20,210 nucleotides of DNA from Candidatus Omnitrophica bacterium UBA1562 (GCA_002322525.1 DCOU01000123.1:1-20210); one strand, 5' to 3'; counted from the stretch's first letter, positions 6,568 to 14,284 are shown. Numbers and translations: made by a program. The notes: generated by a model from the sequence alone, not told the origin.

Positions 6568-8394
6568 TTAGTTATTAGTACTGCTTGTATCCTGGGCAAC
6601 GGATGGTTCAGAAGCGGTTTCTGCCACCGGTTCCGGCACTTTGGGTTTCTTTTTTAACACAACCATATTAACCGAATAAGGACTTAAAACTAAGGTCTCT
6701 TGATATAATTCAGAGGCGCTTACTTCTTTTTCCTCAGCCGGGGTAAATTCACAGTTATAACTACAGGACGAATCTGTTGTATATCTTTGGTACAAATAAT
6801 TTTCTTTCAGATTCTTAATATCTATCTTGATATTACGTGTTCCGGACTTAAATTTTTCGGCTCTATCGTTTAATTCCTGTGTCCTTGTTAATAGTGTGTT
6901 CAGCCTCTTGCTCGCGCGTATTTTGGCAATTTCTATACTATGAGATAGAATCTTTTCCAGCCTGCCGGAGGTGATAATATTAAGAAGCGCCTTTCGTTCC
7001 GCACCGCTTAAGGCCGTGATGTTACGGGATAAATAATTCCTGGCTATCTCGGGGTCGATATAATTATAAATGAGCAGGGCAATGCGGTCTTGTGTTTTTG
7101 TGGCAACTACATCCACAAATTCATCATTAGGTTTTAAAGAAGCGCTAAACATATTATTCCCTAAATTAGAAAGCATCCTGAAGACATTATATGTAGATTT
7201 TGGTGCGCCCTTATAAAGGGATGCCTCCGAATCAAAACCAAATACGCCTACATTCCTTACTACGCCCTCTTTATTGTTCTGGAAATCCTCCAAACAAAAA
7301 TAGAGTTGGTAATCAATCCCCGCTTCATACATGTTCTTGATGCGGTTTAAAATATAACTAGCGCAGACAAAAGACCGTTCTCCTCTCGCCGGTGATAAAT
7401 TAGCGCCTGAATCATAATTCCATTCATCTACAAGTAAAGGAATATTCCTGTCAAAATTAAAGTAAGTTAGCCAATCCCGCAAAAGGGCTATGCCGGTCTT
7501 TTTATAGGTGGTGGTCTCCTTTTCTACTTTAGGGTCGGTGGAATAGGCGTGCCAGGTAATAAAATTTAAAGGTAAATGATAATGGTAACAAAATTTAATG
7601 AGCTCATAGATAAGGCTTCTTTCAGGAGCAATGATAGTATTGGCATCGAAGTTCTGGAACCACCAACTTGTTGCCGGCCCACCCACAGGTATATATATCT
7701 TAAATTCTTCGCTTAGTTCCTTAGCAGCCTCGGCAACTGCCCGATATATATTAAGGTATTCCTGTTTTCTTCCCAAAAAGAAGTCATCGAGATCAGGCGC
7801 ACTCCAGACTTCATACCATATATTATATCTTTTATTACAACTTAAATTCCTAATGTGGTTTTTGATTAATTCTTTAAATGCCCTGAAATCCCACGGCGGG
7901 CTCTTTTTATCCAGGGCCTTACCCAGACCCGGAGGCGTACTAAATATATCCAAAATAACTATTCCGCCTGCCTCGGTTATTTTTTTAATGACGCCCTCGT
8001 AATTGCTTAATAATTTATCTTGCACCTCTTTGTCCTTGGCGAGTTGATTAACCTCCCAAAGATTATACTGCAGGCGATATACGCCGCTGAATCCGATATC
8101 TTTTCCCCAGGTATCTAAAACCTCGGGTGCTGCCAGTCCTTGCGGCCAGCTGGTTTGGCGATGAAATCCCCGGCCACTTAAATCAATGCTGGGCTGGAAA
8201 ATTTTAGGCAAGGGAATGGTGGGAGAATTAACATCTAAACTAAATTCGAGGTCAGCATCTTGGGCAAATAGAATAAAGGTTAAGAAGGTTAAAAAAGTTA
8301 AGGAGGTTAAAAAAGTTACCAGTGATTTTGAAAACAACCTTTTTAACCTTTGTAACATTCTTAACGTTTTTAACTTCTTGAGATTTATAATCAT
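6568..8394 (-). CDS. Secreted GH39-like (clan GH-A) protein, acid/base site altered
   Basis: Exported protein of 608 residues resembling glycoside hydrolase family 39. N-terminal basic stretch and hydrophobic segment about 22-44 ending FAQD form a signal peptide or anchor; this segment is encoded by a GTTAARRA repeat array. TIM-barrel landmarks: YEVWSAPDLDDFFLG (194-208), ITWHAYS (279-285) and LLVDEWNYD (320-328). The last fits the nucleophile strand (E324). The first should read W-N-E-P; here S-A replaces N-E, so the usual acid/base Glu is Ala199. After about 380 follow a beta-type region, a helical stretch (480-520) and a Glu/Pro/Ser/Thr-rich tail. The ATG overlaps the ymdB stop (ATGA), which supports translational coupling. 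Possible roles: polysaccharide binding, altered glycosidase, or inactive homologue. Substrate unknown. Confidence 0.75.
   Translation of the reverse strand: MIINLKKLKTLRMLQRLKRLFSKSLVTFLTSLTFLTFLTFILFAQDADLEFSLDVNSPTIPLPKIFQPSIDLSGRGFHRQTSWPQGLAAPEVLDTWGKDIGFSGVYRLQYNLWEVNQLAKDKEVQDKLLSNYEGVIKKITEAGGIVILDIFSTPPGLGKALDKKSPPWDFRAFKELIKNHIRNLSCNKRYNIWYEVWSAPDLDDFFLGRKQEYLNIYRAVAEAAKELSEEFKIYIPVGGPATSWWFQNFDANTIIAPERSLIYELIKFCYHYHLPLNFITWHAYSTDPKVEKETTTYKKTGIALLRDWLTYFNFDRNIPLLVDEWNYDSGANLSPARGERSFVCASYILNRIKNMYEAGIDYQLYFCLEDFQNNKEGVVRNVGVFGFDSEASLYKGAPKSTYNVFRMLSNLGNNMFSASLKPNDEFVDVVATKTQDRIALLIYNYIDPEIARNYLSRNITALSGAERKALLNIITSGRLEKILSHSIEIAKIRASKRLNTLLTRTQELNDRAEKFKSGTRNIKIDIKNLKENYLYQRYTTDSSCSYNCEFTPAEEKEVSASELYQETLVLSPYSVNMVVLKKKPKVPEPVAETASEPSVAQDTSSTNN
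8275..8382. repeat. GTTAARRA array and inverted copy encoding a signal peptide
   Basis: Left half 8275-8320 has GTTAAGAA/GTTAAAAA units; right half about 8331-8382 has the reverse complement. On the minus strand it is translated as the N-terminus of the GH39-like protein, giving repeated Leu-Thr-Phe/Ser triplets in the hydrophobic core. Confidence 0.8.
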
Positions 8395-9173
8395 CCTAGT
8401 TTCTTCTGTATCCTTAAAATTGACCTTGCTTTTCCTGTATTTTCATCAATATCTACGGCTACCCCTTGCAGCTGAATATTATCTTTAGCTACCTCAAATC
8501 TCGTCGGGACACAAGTTATAAATCTTTCCAGGACATCCTCTATTCTTCTGCCAATAACTGAGTCCAATGGCCCGGTCATACCCACGTCTGTAATATAGGC
8601 ACAGCCGCCGGGCAAAATTCTCTCATCCGCAGTTTGTATATGCGTGTGGGTGCCCAAAACACTAGATGCCTTACCATCCAAATACCAACCCAAGGCCACC
8701 TTCTCTGAAGTTGCTTCGGCATGGATATCTACAATGATTATCTTTGTCTCTTTAGATAATGCCTCTATTGCCTCACGAGCAGTTTTAAAAGGGCACTCTA
8801 ATGCTTCCATAAAAACTCTCCCCTGGACATTGACTACGCCTATCTTGGAACCGCTCTTTGCCTTAAATAAACAAGCGCCTCGGCCAGGTACGCCAGCAGG
8901 AAAGTTCAACGGCCTTAAAATTCTTTCCTCCTTATCAATAATCTCAAAAATTTCCCGCTTCTTCCAAATATGGTCTCCGGACGTAAGGACATTTACCCCT
9001 GCTTCAAATAATTCCTGGGCAATTTTGGGCGTAATACCCGAGCCTCCCGCAGCATTCTCTGCATTGGCAATCACAAAATCGAGTTTATATTCTTTTTGTA
9101 ATTCAGGCAGGAGTTCTCTTACCGCTTCCCTGCCCGGACTGCCGACTATATCACCAATAAACAGAATATTCAT
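8391..9173 (-). CDS. ymdB: YmdB-family metallophosphoesterase
   Basis: Member of the YmdB/TIGR00282 family, di-metal phosphoesterases; B. subtilis YmdB hydrolyses 2',3'-cyclic nucleotides and affects biofilm and RNase Y-related phenotypes. Metal-binding signatures: GDIVGSPGR (7-15), NAENAAGGSGIT, TSGDHIWKK, DIHAEATSEK and GTHTHIQTADE. Family-length (260 aa). The frame is open to 9197, but ATG 9173 gives the standard MNILFIGDIVG start and has GGGGA about 5 nt upstream. It follows rny, the same pairing as in B. subtilis, with a REP-like repeat cluster in the gap, and its stop overlaps the next start (ATGA). Confidence 0.93.
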   Translation of the reverse strand: MNILFIGDIVGSPGREAVRELLPELQKEYKLDFVIANAENAAGGSGITPKIAQELFEAGVNVLTSGDHIWKKREIFEIIDKEERILRPLNFPAGVPGRGACLFKAKSGSKIGVVNVQGRVFMEALECPFKTAREAIEALSKETKIIIVDIHAEATSEKVALGWYLDGKASSVLGTHTHIQTADERILPGGCAYITDVGMTGPLDSVIGRRIEDVLERFITCVPTRFEVAKDNIQLQGVAVDIDENTGKARSILRIQKKLG

Positions 9174-9212
9174 TTTTTCCCCACATTTCCCAATCAATGC
9201 TTATCTTGTCGT

Positions 9213-9285
9213 GGGACAGTCCCCTTAGTACAGAAGGGTCTGTCCCCGAAGGGGACTGACCCTAAAACATGGCGGGGACAGTCCC
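9213..9285. repeat. REP-like repeat cluster between rny and ymdB
   Basis: Outer arms GGGACAGTCCCC (9213-9224) and GGGGACAGTCCC (9274-9285) pair with one central A-A mismatch. Inside, GGGTCTGTCCCC (9236-9247) and GGGGACTGACCC (9251-9262) form a hairpin around GAA with one T-T mismatch at the same place. It is nested in the style of a BIME. It may also attenuate readthrough or protect the rny 3' end. Confidence 0.75.
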
Positions 9286-9296
9286 TACTGGCAACA

Positions 9297-10850
9297 CTAT
9301 TTAGCGTATTCAATCGCCCGCGTTTCTCTAATCACAGTTACTTTAATTTGCCCGGGGTATTCCATCCCCTCTTCTATTTTCTTACGAATATCCCGCGCAA
9401 GATTCACCGCATCGCCATCTGAGATCTTCTCGGGTTGTACAATTACGCGTATTTCCCGGCCTGCCTGTATGGCAAAAGATTTTTCGACACCCTTAAAAAG
9501 ATTAGCAATGGACTCTAACTTCTCTAATCTCTTGATGTAGGTCTCTAATGTCTCGCGGCGCGCGCCTGGCCGGGCAGCGCTTATTGCATCCGCTGCCACA
9601 GCTAAAACTGCATAGAAACTCTTGGGCTCTGCCTCTTCGTGGTGCGCCTCAATTGCAGCTACAACTTCGGCAGGCTCATTATATTTCTTAGCCAGCTCTG
9701 CCCCTATTTTGGCATGCGTACCTTCAATTTGGTGGTCAACCGCTTTACCAATATCATGCAATAGCCCGATCCGCCGGGCTAATTTAAAATCTAAACCCAA
9801 CTCTGAAGCCATCACGCCTAAAAGAAAAGCTACTTCCTTGGAATGCTGCAGGGCATTCTGGCCGAAACTGGTGCGGTATTTAAGGCGGCCGATGAGTTTT
9901 ATTAATTCCGGGCGCAGATTATCCACTCCCACATCAAATGCAGCGCGTTCCCCTTCCTCGCGTATCTTCTCATCCATCTCCTTCTTGGTCTTCTCCACTA
10001 TTTCTTCAATTCTACCGGGATGAATCCTGCCGTCACTAATAAGTTTCTCCAAACTTAAGCGTGCTATTTCCCTGCGCACACTATCGAAGCCGGATAAAGT
10101 TACTGCTTCAGGGGTATCATCAATAATCACATCCACGCCTGTAGCCATTTCTAAGGCGCGAATATTCCTGCCTTCTCTGCCGATAACCCTGCCTTTCATA
10201 TCATCATTGGGCAAGGCCACAACACTCACTGTTGATTCAACCGCGTGTTCCGCAGCGCATCTTTGGATGGCCAGGCTGATAATCTCCCTGGCTTTCTTAT
10301 CTACGATGCTGCGTAATTCTTCCTCCTGCCTTTTGATAAACACTGCTTTCTCAGTATTCAATTCCTCATTGAGACGATTTAGTAAAATTTGTTTTGCCTC
10401 TTCAGCCGATAAGGAAGAGATTTTCTGCAATCTTTCTTTTTCTTCAGCAATAAGCAGGTGTAATTGACTATCCTTCTGCCTAATTGCCTCTTCCTGTTTT
10501 CTTAAGTTCTCCTGTCTTAGTTCAATCTCTTTTTCTTTTTTCTCTAAAAGTCCGAGGCGGCGGTCAATGTTTTCTTCTTTCTGGGTAAGCCTCTTTTCCG
10601 AATTCAATATCTCCTGGCGCCTATCCTTTGTTTCCCGCTCAAAATCCTGGCGCATCCGATATAGGAGATCCTTTGCCTCTAAATCTAGTTCTCGGCGTTT
10701 GTCTTGCGCTTCCTTCTTGGCCTGCTCTAAGATGTGTTTGGCTTGTGTCTCGGCATCCTGAATCTTTTTTTCAGCTACATATCTTCTTAAGATATACCCC
10801 ACATATGTGGAGATTAAAGCAATAGCAAAAAATATAATTATATTCAACAT
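9297..10850 (-). CDS. rny: Ribonuclease Y
   Basis: Membrane-anchored endoribonuclease that starts mRNA decay. The 517 residues have the full family layout: N-terminal transmembrane helix (1-22), long charged coiled coil (about 25-200), KH domain with GRVIGREGRNIRALE (220-234), and HD domain with H336 (LQHSKEV) and LLHDIGK containing H365-D366. C-terminal VIRETRAIEYAK is typical. ATG 10850 is preceded by GGGAGGT about 10 nt upstream. It is the first gene of the set running to xseB; a candidate promoter lies at 10924-10952. Confidence 0.97.
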   Translation of the reverse strand: MLNIIIFFAIALISTYVGYILRRYVAEKKIQDAETQAKHILEQAKKEAQDKRRELDLEAKDLLYRMRQDFERETKDRRQEILNSEKRLTQKEENIDRRLGLLEKKEKEIELRQENLRKQEEAIRQKDSQLHLLIAEEKERLQKISSLSAEEAKQILLNRLNEELNTEKAVFIKRQEEELRSIVDKKAREIISLAIQRCAAEHAVESTVSVVALPNDDMKGRVIGREGRNIRALEMATGVDVIIDDTPEAVTLSGFDSVRREIARLSLEKLISDGRIHPGRIEEIVEKTKKEMDEKIREEGERAAFDVGVDNLRPELIKLIGRLKYRTSFGQNALQHSKEVAFLLGVMASELGLDFKLARRIGLLHDIGKAVDHQIEGTHAKIGAELAKKYNEPAEVVAAIEAHHEEAEPKSFYAVLAVAADAISAARPGARRETLETYIKRLEKLESIANLFKGVEKSFAIQAGREIRVIVQPEKISDGDAVNLARDIRKKIEEGMEYPGQIKVTVIRETRAIEYAK

Positions 10851-10923
10851 TGCTTAATCAACCTCCCATCCTGATGAAGTTACTCAAGGTCACTACTATG
10901 TTAATTTTTGACTATTTTTTAAT

Positions 10924-10952
10924 ATTTTATTATTGTAACTTATTGTACACAA
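10924..10952 (-). promoter_or_regulatory. Candidate sigma-70-type promoter for rny
   Basis: On the minus strand, TTGTGT (10952-10947) is separated by 17 nt from TAAAAT (10929-10924), about 75 nt upstream of the rny start. The region is very AT-rich, so a chance match is possible. Confidence 0.35.
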
Positions 10953-11002
10953 GTATGTTAAGAATATTTAATCCTTTGACTATGAATTTGTGAAAAATTC
11001 AT

Positions 11003-11073
11003 TTTTAACAAAGTCGTGTCAAGGTTATGGAACGTTACTTAAGGTTAATTAAAGTTACAATTTTTTTAACCTT
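11003..11073. repeat. GTTA-type repeat region downstream of the 5-FCL gene
   Basis: Contains TTTTAACAAAGTCGTGT (11003-11019), matching 7-23 with one change. An 8-bp inverted repeat AAGGTTAA (11041-11048) / TTAACCTT (11066-11073) follows and may be a weak transcript-end hairpin for the metV operon. The rest of the 10851-11092 gap is AT-rich, with no gene seen. Confidence 0.45.
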
Positions 11074-11092
11074 AGAGAACCTAAATTATAAC

Positions 11093-11731
11093 TTAATTCG
11101 AAATGATTCTGTCGACGCTTACATCCGTCGTGGTGGCGGGTATAGAAGGTAAGATTTGAAAATCGAATGCCAGGCCGATAGAAGCGGTATCGCGAGGAAC
11201 TCTCTTTAGAAAATAATCATAGTGGCCCCTGCCGCGTCCTAAACGATTACCTTTTTTATCAAAGGCGATCCCCGGCACAATCACAAGGTCCAAATCCTCT
11301 AGTTTAATGTATTCTTTAACCGCAGGTTCGCATATACCATAAGGGCCTTTTTTAAGTTTTCCTTTATTGCGTAATATGCAAGGCCTTAAAGTTACTCTTG
11401 GCCTCTTACAAACCGGCACTGCGACTATCTTACCTAATCTGTGTGCTTCTTTTATCATATCTTGCGTATTAACCTCGCCATCAAACGAGATGTAAAACAT
11501 CACTATTTTTGCTTTAAGAAATTCCAGAGTTCTAAAAAGTTTATCTTTTATGAGCTTACTTTTTCTATTTCGGTCTTCCTCCTTCTGTGTTTTTAATCTC
11601 AAGAGTATTTTACTACGTATTTGTTTTTTTGTCAACCCCGTTACAAATTGTGTTCTACCTTTATGTGCTGATGATATTTGTAACGGGGTCAACTTCTCGC
11701 TTCTGGGATTAAAACCCATCATAATGCTCAT
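11093..11731 (-). CDS. 5-formyltetrahydrofolate cyclo-ligase family protein
   Basis: Converts 5-formyl-THF to 5,10-methenyl-THF with ATP, returning folate to the C1 pool. The C-terminal substrate loop VPGIAFDKKGNRLGRGRGHYD is the family signature (usual form GxGxGxYD). The frame is open to a TTG at 11752. ATG 11731 has AAGGA about 5 nt upstream and overlaps the nifU/iscU end by 23 nt, so I use it. That adds about 32 residues before the normal family N-terminus (TKKQIRSKILLRLK). The extra part is largely encoded by the 53-nt palindrome 11636-11688. A TTG at 11635, just after the element, would give a family-length protein of 180 residues. Which start is used is open. In many bacteria this gene (ygfA) lies beside the 6S RNA gene; here a candidate 6S lies about 2.7 kb upstream. 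Confidence 0.88.
   Translation of the reverse strand: MSIMMGFNPRSEKLTPLQISSAHKGRTQFVTGLTKKQIRSKILLRLKTQKEEDRNRKSKLIKDKLFRTLEFLKAKIVMFYISFDGEVNTQDMIKEAHRLGKIVAVPVCKRPRVTLRPCILRNKGKLKKGPYGICEPAVKEYIKLEDLDLVIVPGIAFDKKGNRLGRGRGHYDYFLKRVPRDTASIGLAFDFQILPSIPATTTDVSVDRIISN
11636..11688. repeat. 53-nt palindromic element (family 1) at the 5-FCL 5' end
   Basis: Arms CCCCGTTACAAAT (11636-11648) and exact complement (11676-11688), loop 27 nt. It is open in the 5-FCL frame, encoding TPLQISS...FVTG. It occupies the gap between nifU/iscU and the family-like 5-FCL start. Confidence 0.92.
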
Positions 11732-12164
11732 GCGATTCCTTCTTGGGCTCAAACGCGCTCGGGTCTTTGCCTATTTTTTTATAATAATCCGCAAGCGCGG
11801 CTCTTAAAGCCTGCTCTGCTAAAACTGAACAATGAAGTTTTATAGGGGGTAATCCTCCTAATGCCTCTGTCACAGCTCTGTTGGAGATTTCTAATGCCTC
11901 TTCCACCGTTTTGCCCTTAATCATTTCCGTAACCATAGAACTAGTCGCTATCGCCGCCGCGCAACCAAAGGTTTTAAATTTAGCATCTACTATTTTACCA
12001 TCTTCTACCTTAATATATAAACGAAGCACATCGCCACATATTGCATTCCCGACGTTACCTATACCATTGGCATCGGGAATTTCTCCACAATTTCTGGGAT
12101 TAGTAAAGTGATCCATAACTTTTTCTGAATATGCAGCAAATATTTTATCTTTTTGTTCTGCCAT
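11709..12164 (-). CDS. NifU/IscU-type Fe-S cluster assembly scaffold
   Basis: Scaffold on which [2Fe-2S]/[4Fe-4S] clusters are built before transfer to apoproteins. The three ligand cysteines are in place: C43 in NAICGD with D45, C68 in TFGCAAAIA, and C112 in LHCS. An extra Cys occurs at 26. The first 130 residues cover the NifU_N domain; the C-terminus (FEPKKESHEHYDGF) is a short tail, with no NifU C-terminal or ferredoxin domain. No cysteine desulfurase lies beside it. ATG 12164 is 1 nt from the metV stop, so translation is probably coupled. Its product would serve the many cluster proteins nearby (MetV, oxidoreductase). Confidence 0.93.
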   Translation of the reverse strand: MAEQKDKIFAAYSEKVMDHFTNPRNCGEIPDANGIGNVGNAICGDVLRLYIKVEDGKIVDAKFKTFGCAAAIATSSMVTEMIKGKTVEEALEISNRAVTEALGGLPPIKLHCSVLAEQALRAALADYYKKIGKDPSAFEPKKESHEHYDGF

Positions 12165-12165
12165 C

Positions 12166-12819
12166 TTATTTGGCCATGATTAAGTTATGCGGCTTGGTGG
12201 CCTTTTTAAAATCTTTGGGCTTCTGGATTTTCTTCAGTTCATCGAGTTTTTTTCTTTTCTCTAATTCTTTATAGATTAAAACCCAGGCGCAGTCTCTTTC
12301 TTTATCCACCTCGCATTTACCTTTATCCATGCCGCCGCAAGGGCCGTTTAAGAGGCCTTTGGGACAAAGCGTAATCGGGCAAATCCCTGCGGTAACATCC
12401 AATACGCATTCCCCGCACAGAGAACACTTCTCATAGAAGTTGCCCCGGGCATCCATCACTGCGCCAAACAAAGTATTACAGCCCGGCAAAACCACTAACC
12501 CCAGCCTGTCATTATCCTTTACCGATTGTGTGCCCAAGCCGCAGGCTAAGACCAAAACCGCCTCTGCCTGGCGTAAGAGCTTCATATTTTTCGCCAATTC
12601 TGTTTTTATCTGGGCCGCAACGCAGGGCGCGCCAGGAATACACATACCTAAGACGGTTTTACCGTGTGCCTCTAACTGCCCTTTCATCTTAAGCAACTCA
12701 TCCTCCCCACCCGTCTTACAGGTGGTAGCGCATTCGCCGCAACCCACCAAAAATATTTTAGCGTATCCTTTTAAACTATCCAGTAAATCCTTCCAGGGTT
12801 TTTGCTCAGTAATAATCAT
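12166..12819 (-). CDS. metV: MetV-like protein (methylene-THF reductase C-terminal domain)
   Basis: Cysteine-rich protein of 217 residues matching the stand-alone MTHFR_C (PF12225) type known as MetV, partner of MetF in methylene-THF reductases of acetogens and other anaerobes with the Wood-Ljungdahl methyl branch. Visible: GCGECATTCKTGG (26-38), C60, C66, C93, C114, then a cluster motif CSLCGECVLDVTAGICPITLC split over residues 132-152 and LLNGPCGG with GKCEVDKERDCAWVLIYKELE, the most diagnostic part. The C-terminal tail is Lys-rich. No metF is in the window, so the reductase is inferred. Start ATG 12819 has no Shine-Dalgarno; the strong promoter 12826-12854 predicts a transcript start at or within a base or two of this ATG, so it may be leaderless. 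Confidence 0.85.
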   Translation of the reverse strand: MIITEQKPWKDLLDSLKGYAKIFLVGCGECATTCKTGGEDELLKMKGQLEAHGKTVLGMCIPGAPCVAAQIKTELAKNMKLLRQAEAVLVLACGLGTQSVKDNDRLGLVVLPGCNTLFGAVMDARGNFYEKCSLCGECVLDVTAGICPITLCPKGLLNGPCGGMDKGKCEVDKERDCAWVLIYKELEKRKKLDELKKIQKPKDFKKATKPHNLIMAK

Positions 12820-12825
12820 AAGGGA

Positions 12826-12854
12826 ATTTTACCATAGTTTGGGGGTAACCTCAA
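12826..12854 (-). promoter_or_regulatory. Strong extended -10 promoter for metV operon
   Basis: Minus strand TTGAGG (12854-12849), 17-nt spacer, TAAAAT (12831-12826), with TG one base before the -10 (TGGTAAAAT). The start codon of metV begins 7 nt after the -10, so the predicted +1 is the A of the ATG. Confidence 0.7.
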
Positions 12855-12867
12855 GGAAAAAATGGGA

Positions 12868-12909
12868 TACGCGCATTTTGCGGGTGACGAGGCAGGATCC
12901 GCAAACCCG
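12868..12909. repeat. Inverted repeat downstream of rarA, possible terminator
   Basis: TTTGCGG and CCGCAAA form a 7-bp stem around a 15-nt loop (about 12877-12905) between the rarA stop and the metV promoter. On the minus strand a T-run follows some 15 nt later, too far for a textbook terminator. Nothing coding is seen. Confidence 0.35.
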
Positions 12910-12930
12910 GCGTTTTCAACGAGTGGGATT

Positions 12931-14250
12931 TTAAACTGTCTTTTGGTTGCCGCGCAGCTTTTCCAGACGTTGCTTAATTTTTACCTCGTAGCCAATATCT
13001 GTGGGCTCGTAGTATCGCACGGCCTTTCCCGTATATTTCTGTTTTACATAGTGGCCTGCGTAATCATGGGCGTATTTATAACCTTTGCCGTGCCCTAAAA
13101 CTTCAGCGCCCGGGTAAGAGGCATCTTTGAGGTGGTTGGGCACCTCCTGGACTTTTTGACTTTCCATATCTGCCAGGGCTTTGTTAATGGCCAGGTAACT
13201 GGCATTGGATTTGGGCGCACAAGCAACATATATAGCAGCCTGAGCCAAAGCAATCCTTGCCTCAGGCATACCCACAAACTCCGAGATCTGTAATGCTGCA
13301 TTCGCCAGCACAAGTGCCAGAGGGTCAGCATTACCTACATCTTCTGCTGCGGCAATACAAATCCTGCGCGCGATGAAACGCGGGTCCTCGCCTGCATAAA
13401 GCATCTTGGCCATCCAGTATAACGCCGCATCCGGGTCACAGCCACGCATAGACTTTATAAATGCTGAAGCAGTATCATAATGGCTATCTTCGTCTTTATC
13501 GTAAATAACCGGCTTTTTCTGGATGGATGCAGAAGCTAGCTCTAAATTGAAATTGATAAAACAGCCTTTGGATTTAGGCGCGGTAAGCACGCCTATCTCC
13601 AGGGCATTAAGTGCTCTGCGTGCATCTCCCTCGCAGGTCTTAGCTAAAAACGTCATTGCCTTCTTGTCAAATTTTATTTTAAGATTTCCGAATCCCCGGG
13701 TTTTGTCCTTTAGTGCAAAAGAGAGTATGCTTACAATTTCATTCTCTTTAAGCGGCTTTAGTTCAACCACCAGAGAGCGCGATAAAAGCGGAGAGACAAG
13801 AGAAAAAAACGGATTGTGCACAGTTGCGCCGATTAAAACAGGATTACCCTCTTCTACATCAGGCATCAGCACATCCTGCTGGGCTTTATTAAAACGGTGG
13901 AGCTCGTCAATAAAGAGTATGGTTTTCTCACCCATGCTTGCCTTTTTATGCTTGGCCTGGGCAATAATCTTCCTTAATTCTTCTACATTGGAAGTTGTAG
14001 CATTTATAGCTACGTAGCGAGATTTAGTAATGTGGGCAACGCACCAGGCTAATGAGGTCTTACCCGTGCCTGGCGGGCCGTATAATATCAATGAGCTAAT
14101 CCGGTCTGCCTCGATTGCCCGGCGTAAGAGCTTTCCTTTGCCTAAGATATGCTCCTGGCCGACAAATTCATCCAAAGTGCGCGGCCGCATGCGCACTGCA
14201 AGCGGAAGGTCTTTTTGATTCTGCTGAATTTCCTGTTCAAATAAATCCAT
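12931..14250 (-). CDS. rarA: Replication-associated recombination protein A (AAA+ ATPase)
   Basis: RarA/MgsA acts at stalled replication forks and single-strand gaps as a clamp-loader-like AAA+ ATPase. Walker A is YGPPGTGKTS (57-66), Walker B ILFIDELHRF (111-120), sensor-1 region IGATVHNPFF (140-149) and an Arg-bearing LLSRSLVVELKPL. The C-terminal MgsA tetramerisation part shows ASAFIKSMRGCDPDAALYW and GEDPRFIARR, then PNHLKDASYPGAEVLGHG. Family length (439 aa). The ATG at 14250 has only a weak GGGA upstream. It lies downstream of the candidate 6S RNA and the composite repeat; it may be read from the RNA promoter or from its own unseen one. Confidence 0.96.
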   Translation of the reverse strand: MDLFEQEIQQNQKDLPLAVRMRPRTLDEFVGQEHILGKGKLLRRAIEADRISSLILYGPPGTGKTSLAWCVAHITKSRYVAINATTSNVEELRKIIAQAKHKKASMGEKTILFIDELHRFNKAQQDVLMPDVEEGNPVLIGATVHNPFFSLVSPLLSRSLVVELKPLKENEIVSILSFALKDKTRGFGNLKIKFDKKAMTFLAKTCEGDARRALNALEIGVLTAPKSKGCFINFNLELASASIQKKPVIYDKDEDSHYDTASAFIKSMRGCDPDAALYWMAKMLYAGEDPRFIARRICIAAAEDVGNADPLALVLANAALQISEFVGMPEARIALAQAAIYVACAPKSNASYLAINKALADMESQKVQEVPNHLKDASYPGAEVLGHGKGYKYAHDYAGHYVKQKYTGKAVRYYEPTDIGYEVKIKQRLEKLRGNQKTV

Positions 14251-14284
14251 AGTCTGTTTATCCCAACGGCAAGACGCGAGTCAC

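Noticed and set aside
8644..9228. 194-codon plus-strand frame opposite ymdB
   Set aside because: Composition is a mirror of the ymdB codons and shows no motif; the minus-strand frame has complete YmdB signatures.
10988..11010. Plus-strand terminator hairpin (GAATTT/AAATTC plus T-run)
   Set aside because: There is no plus-strand gene to end here and the 6-bp AT stem is weak.
10851..11092. Riboswitch or small gene in the rny-5-FCL gap
   Set aside because: Only AT-rich sequence, a candidate promoter and short repeats are visible; no conserved aptamer motif or coding frame.
12440..13098. Long plus-strand open frames over metV and rarA (164 and 78 codons)
   Set aside because: They lie antisense to clear genes with family motifs, have no recognisable domains or SD, and part of their span is the repeat and promoter region 12826-12930.
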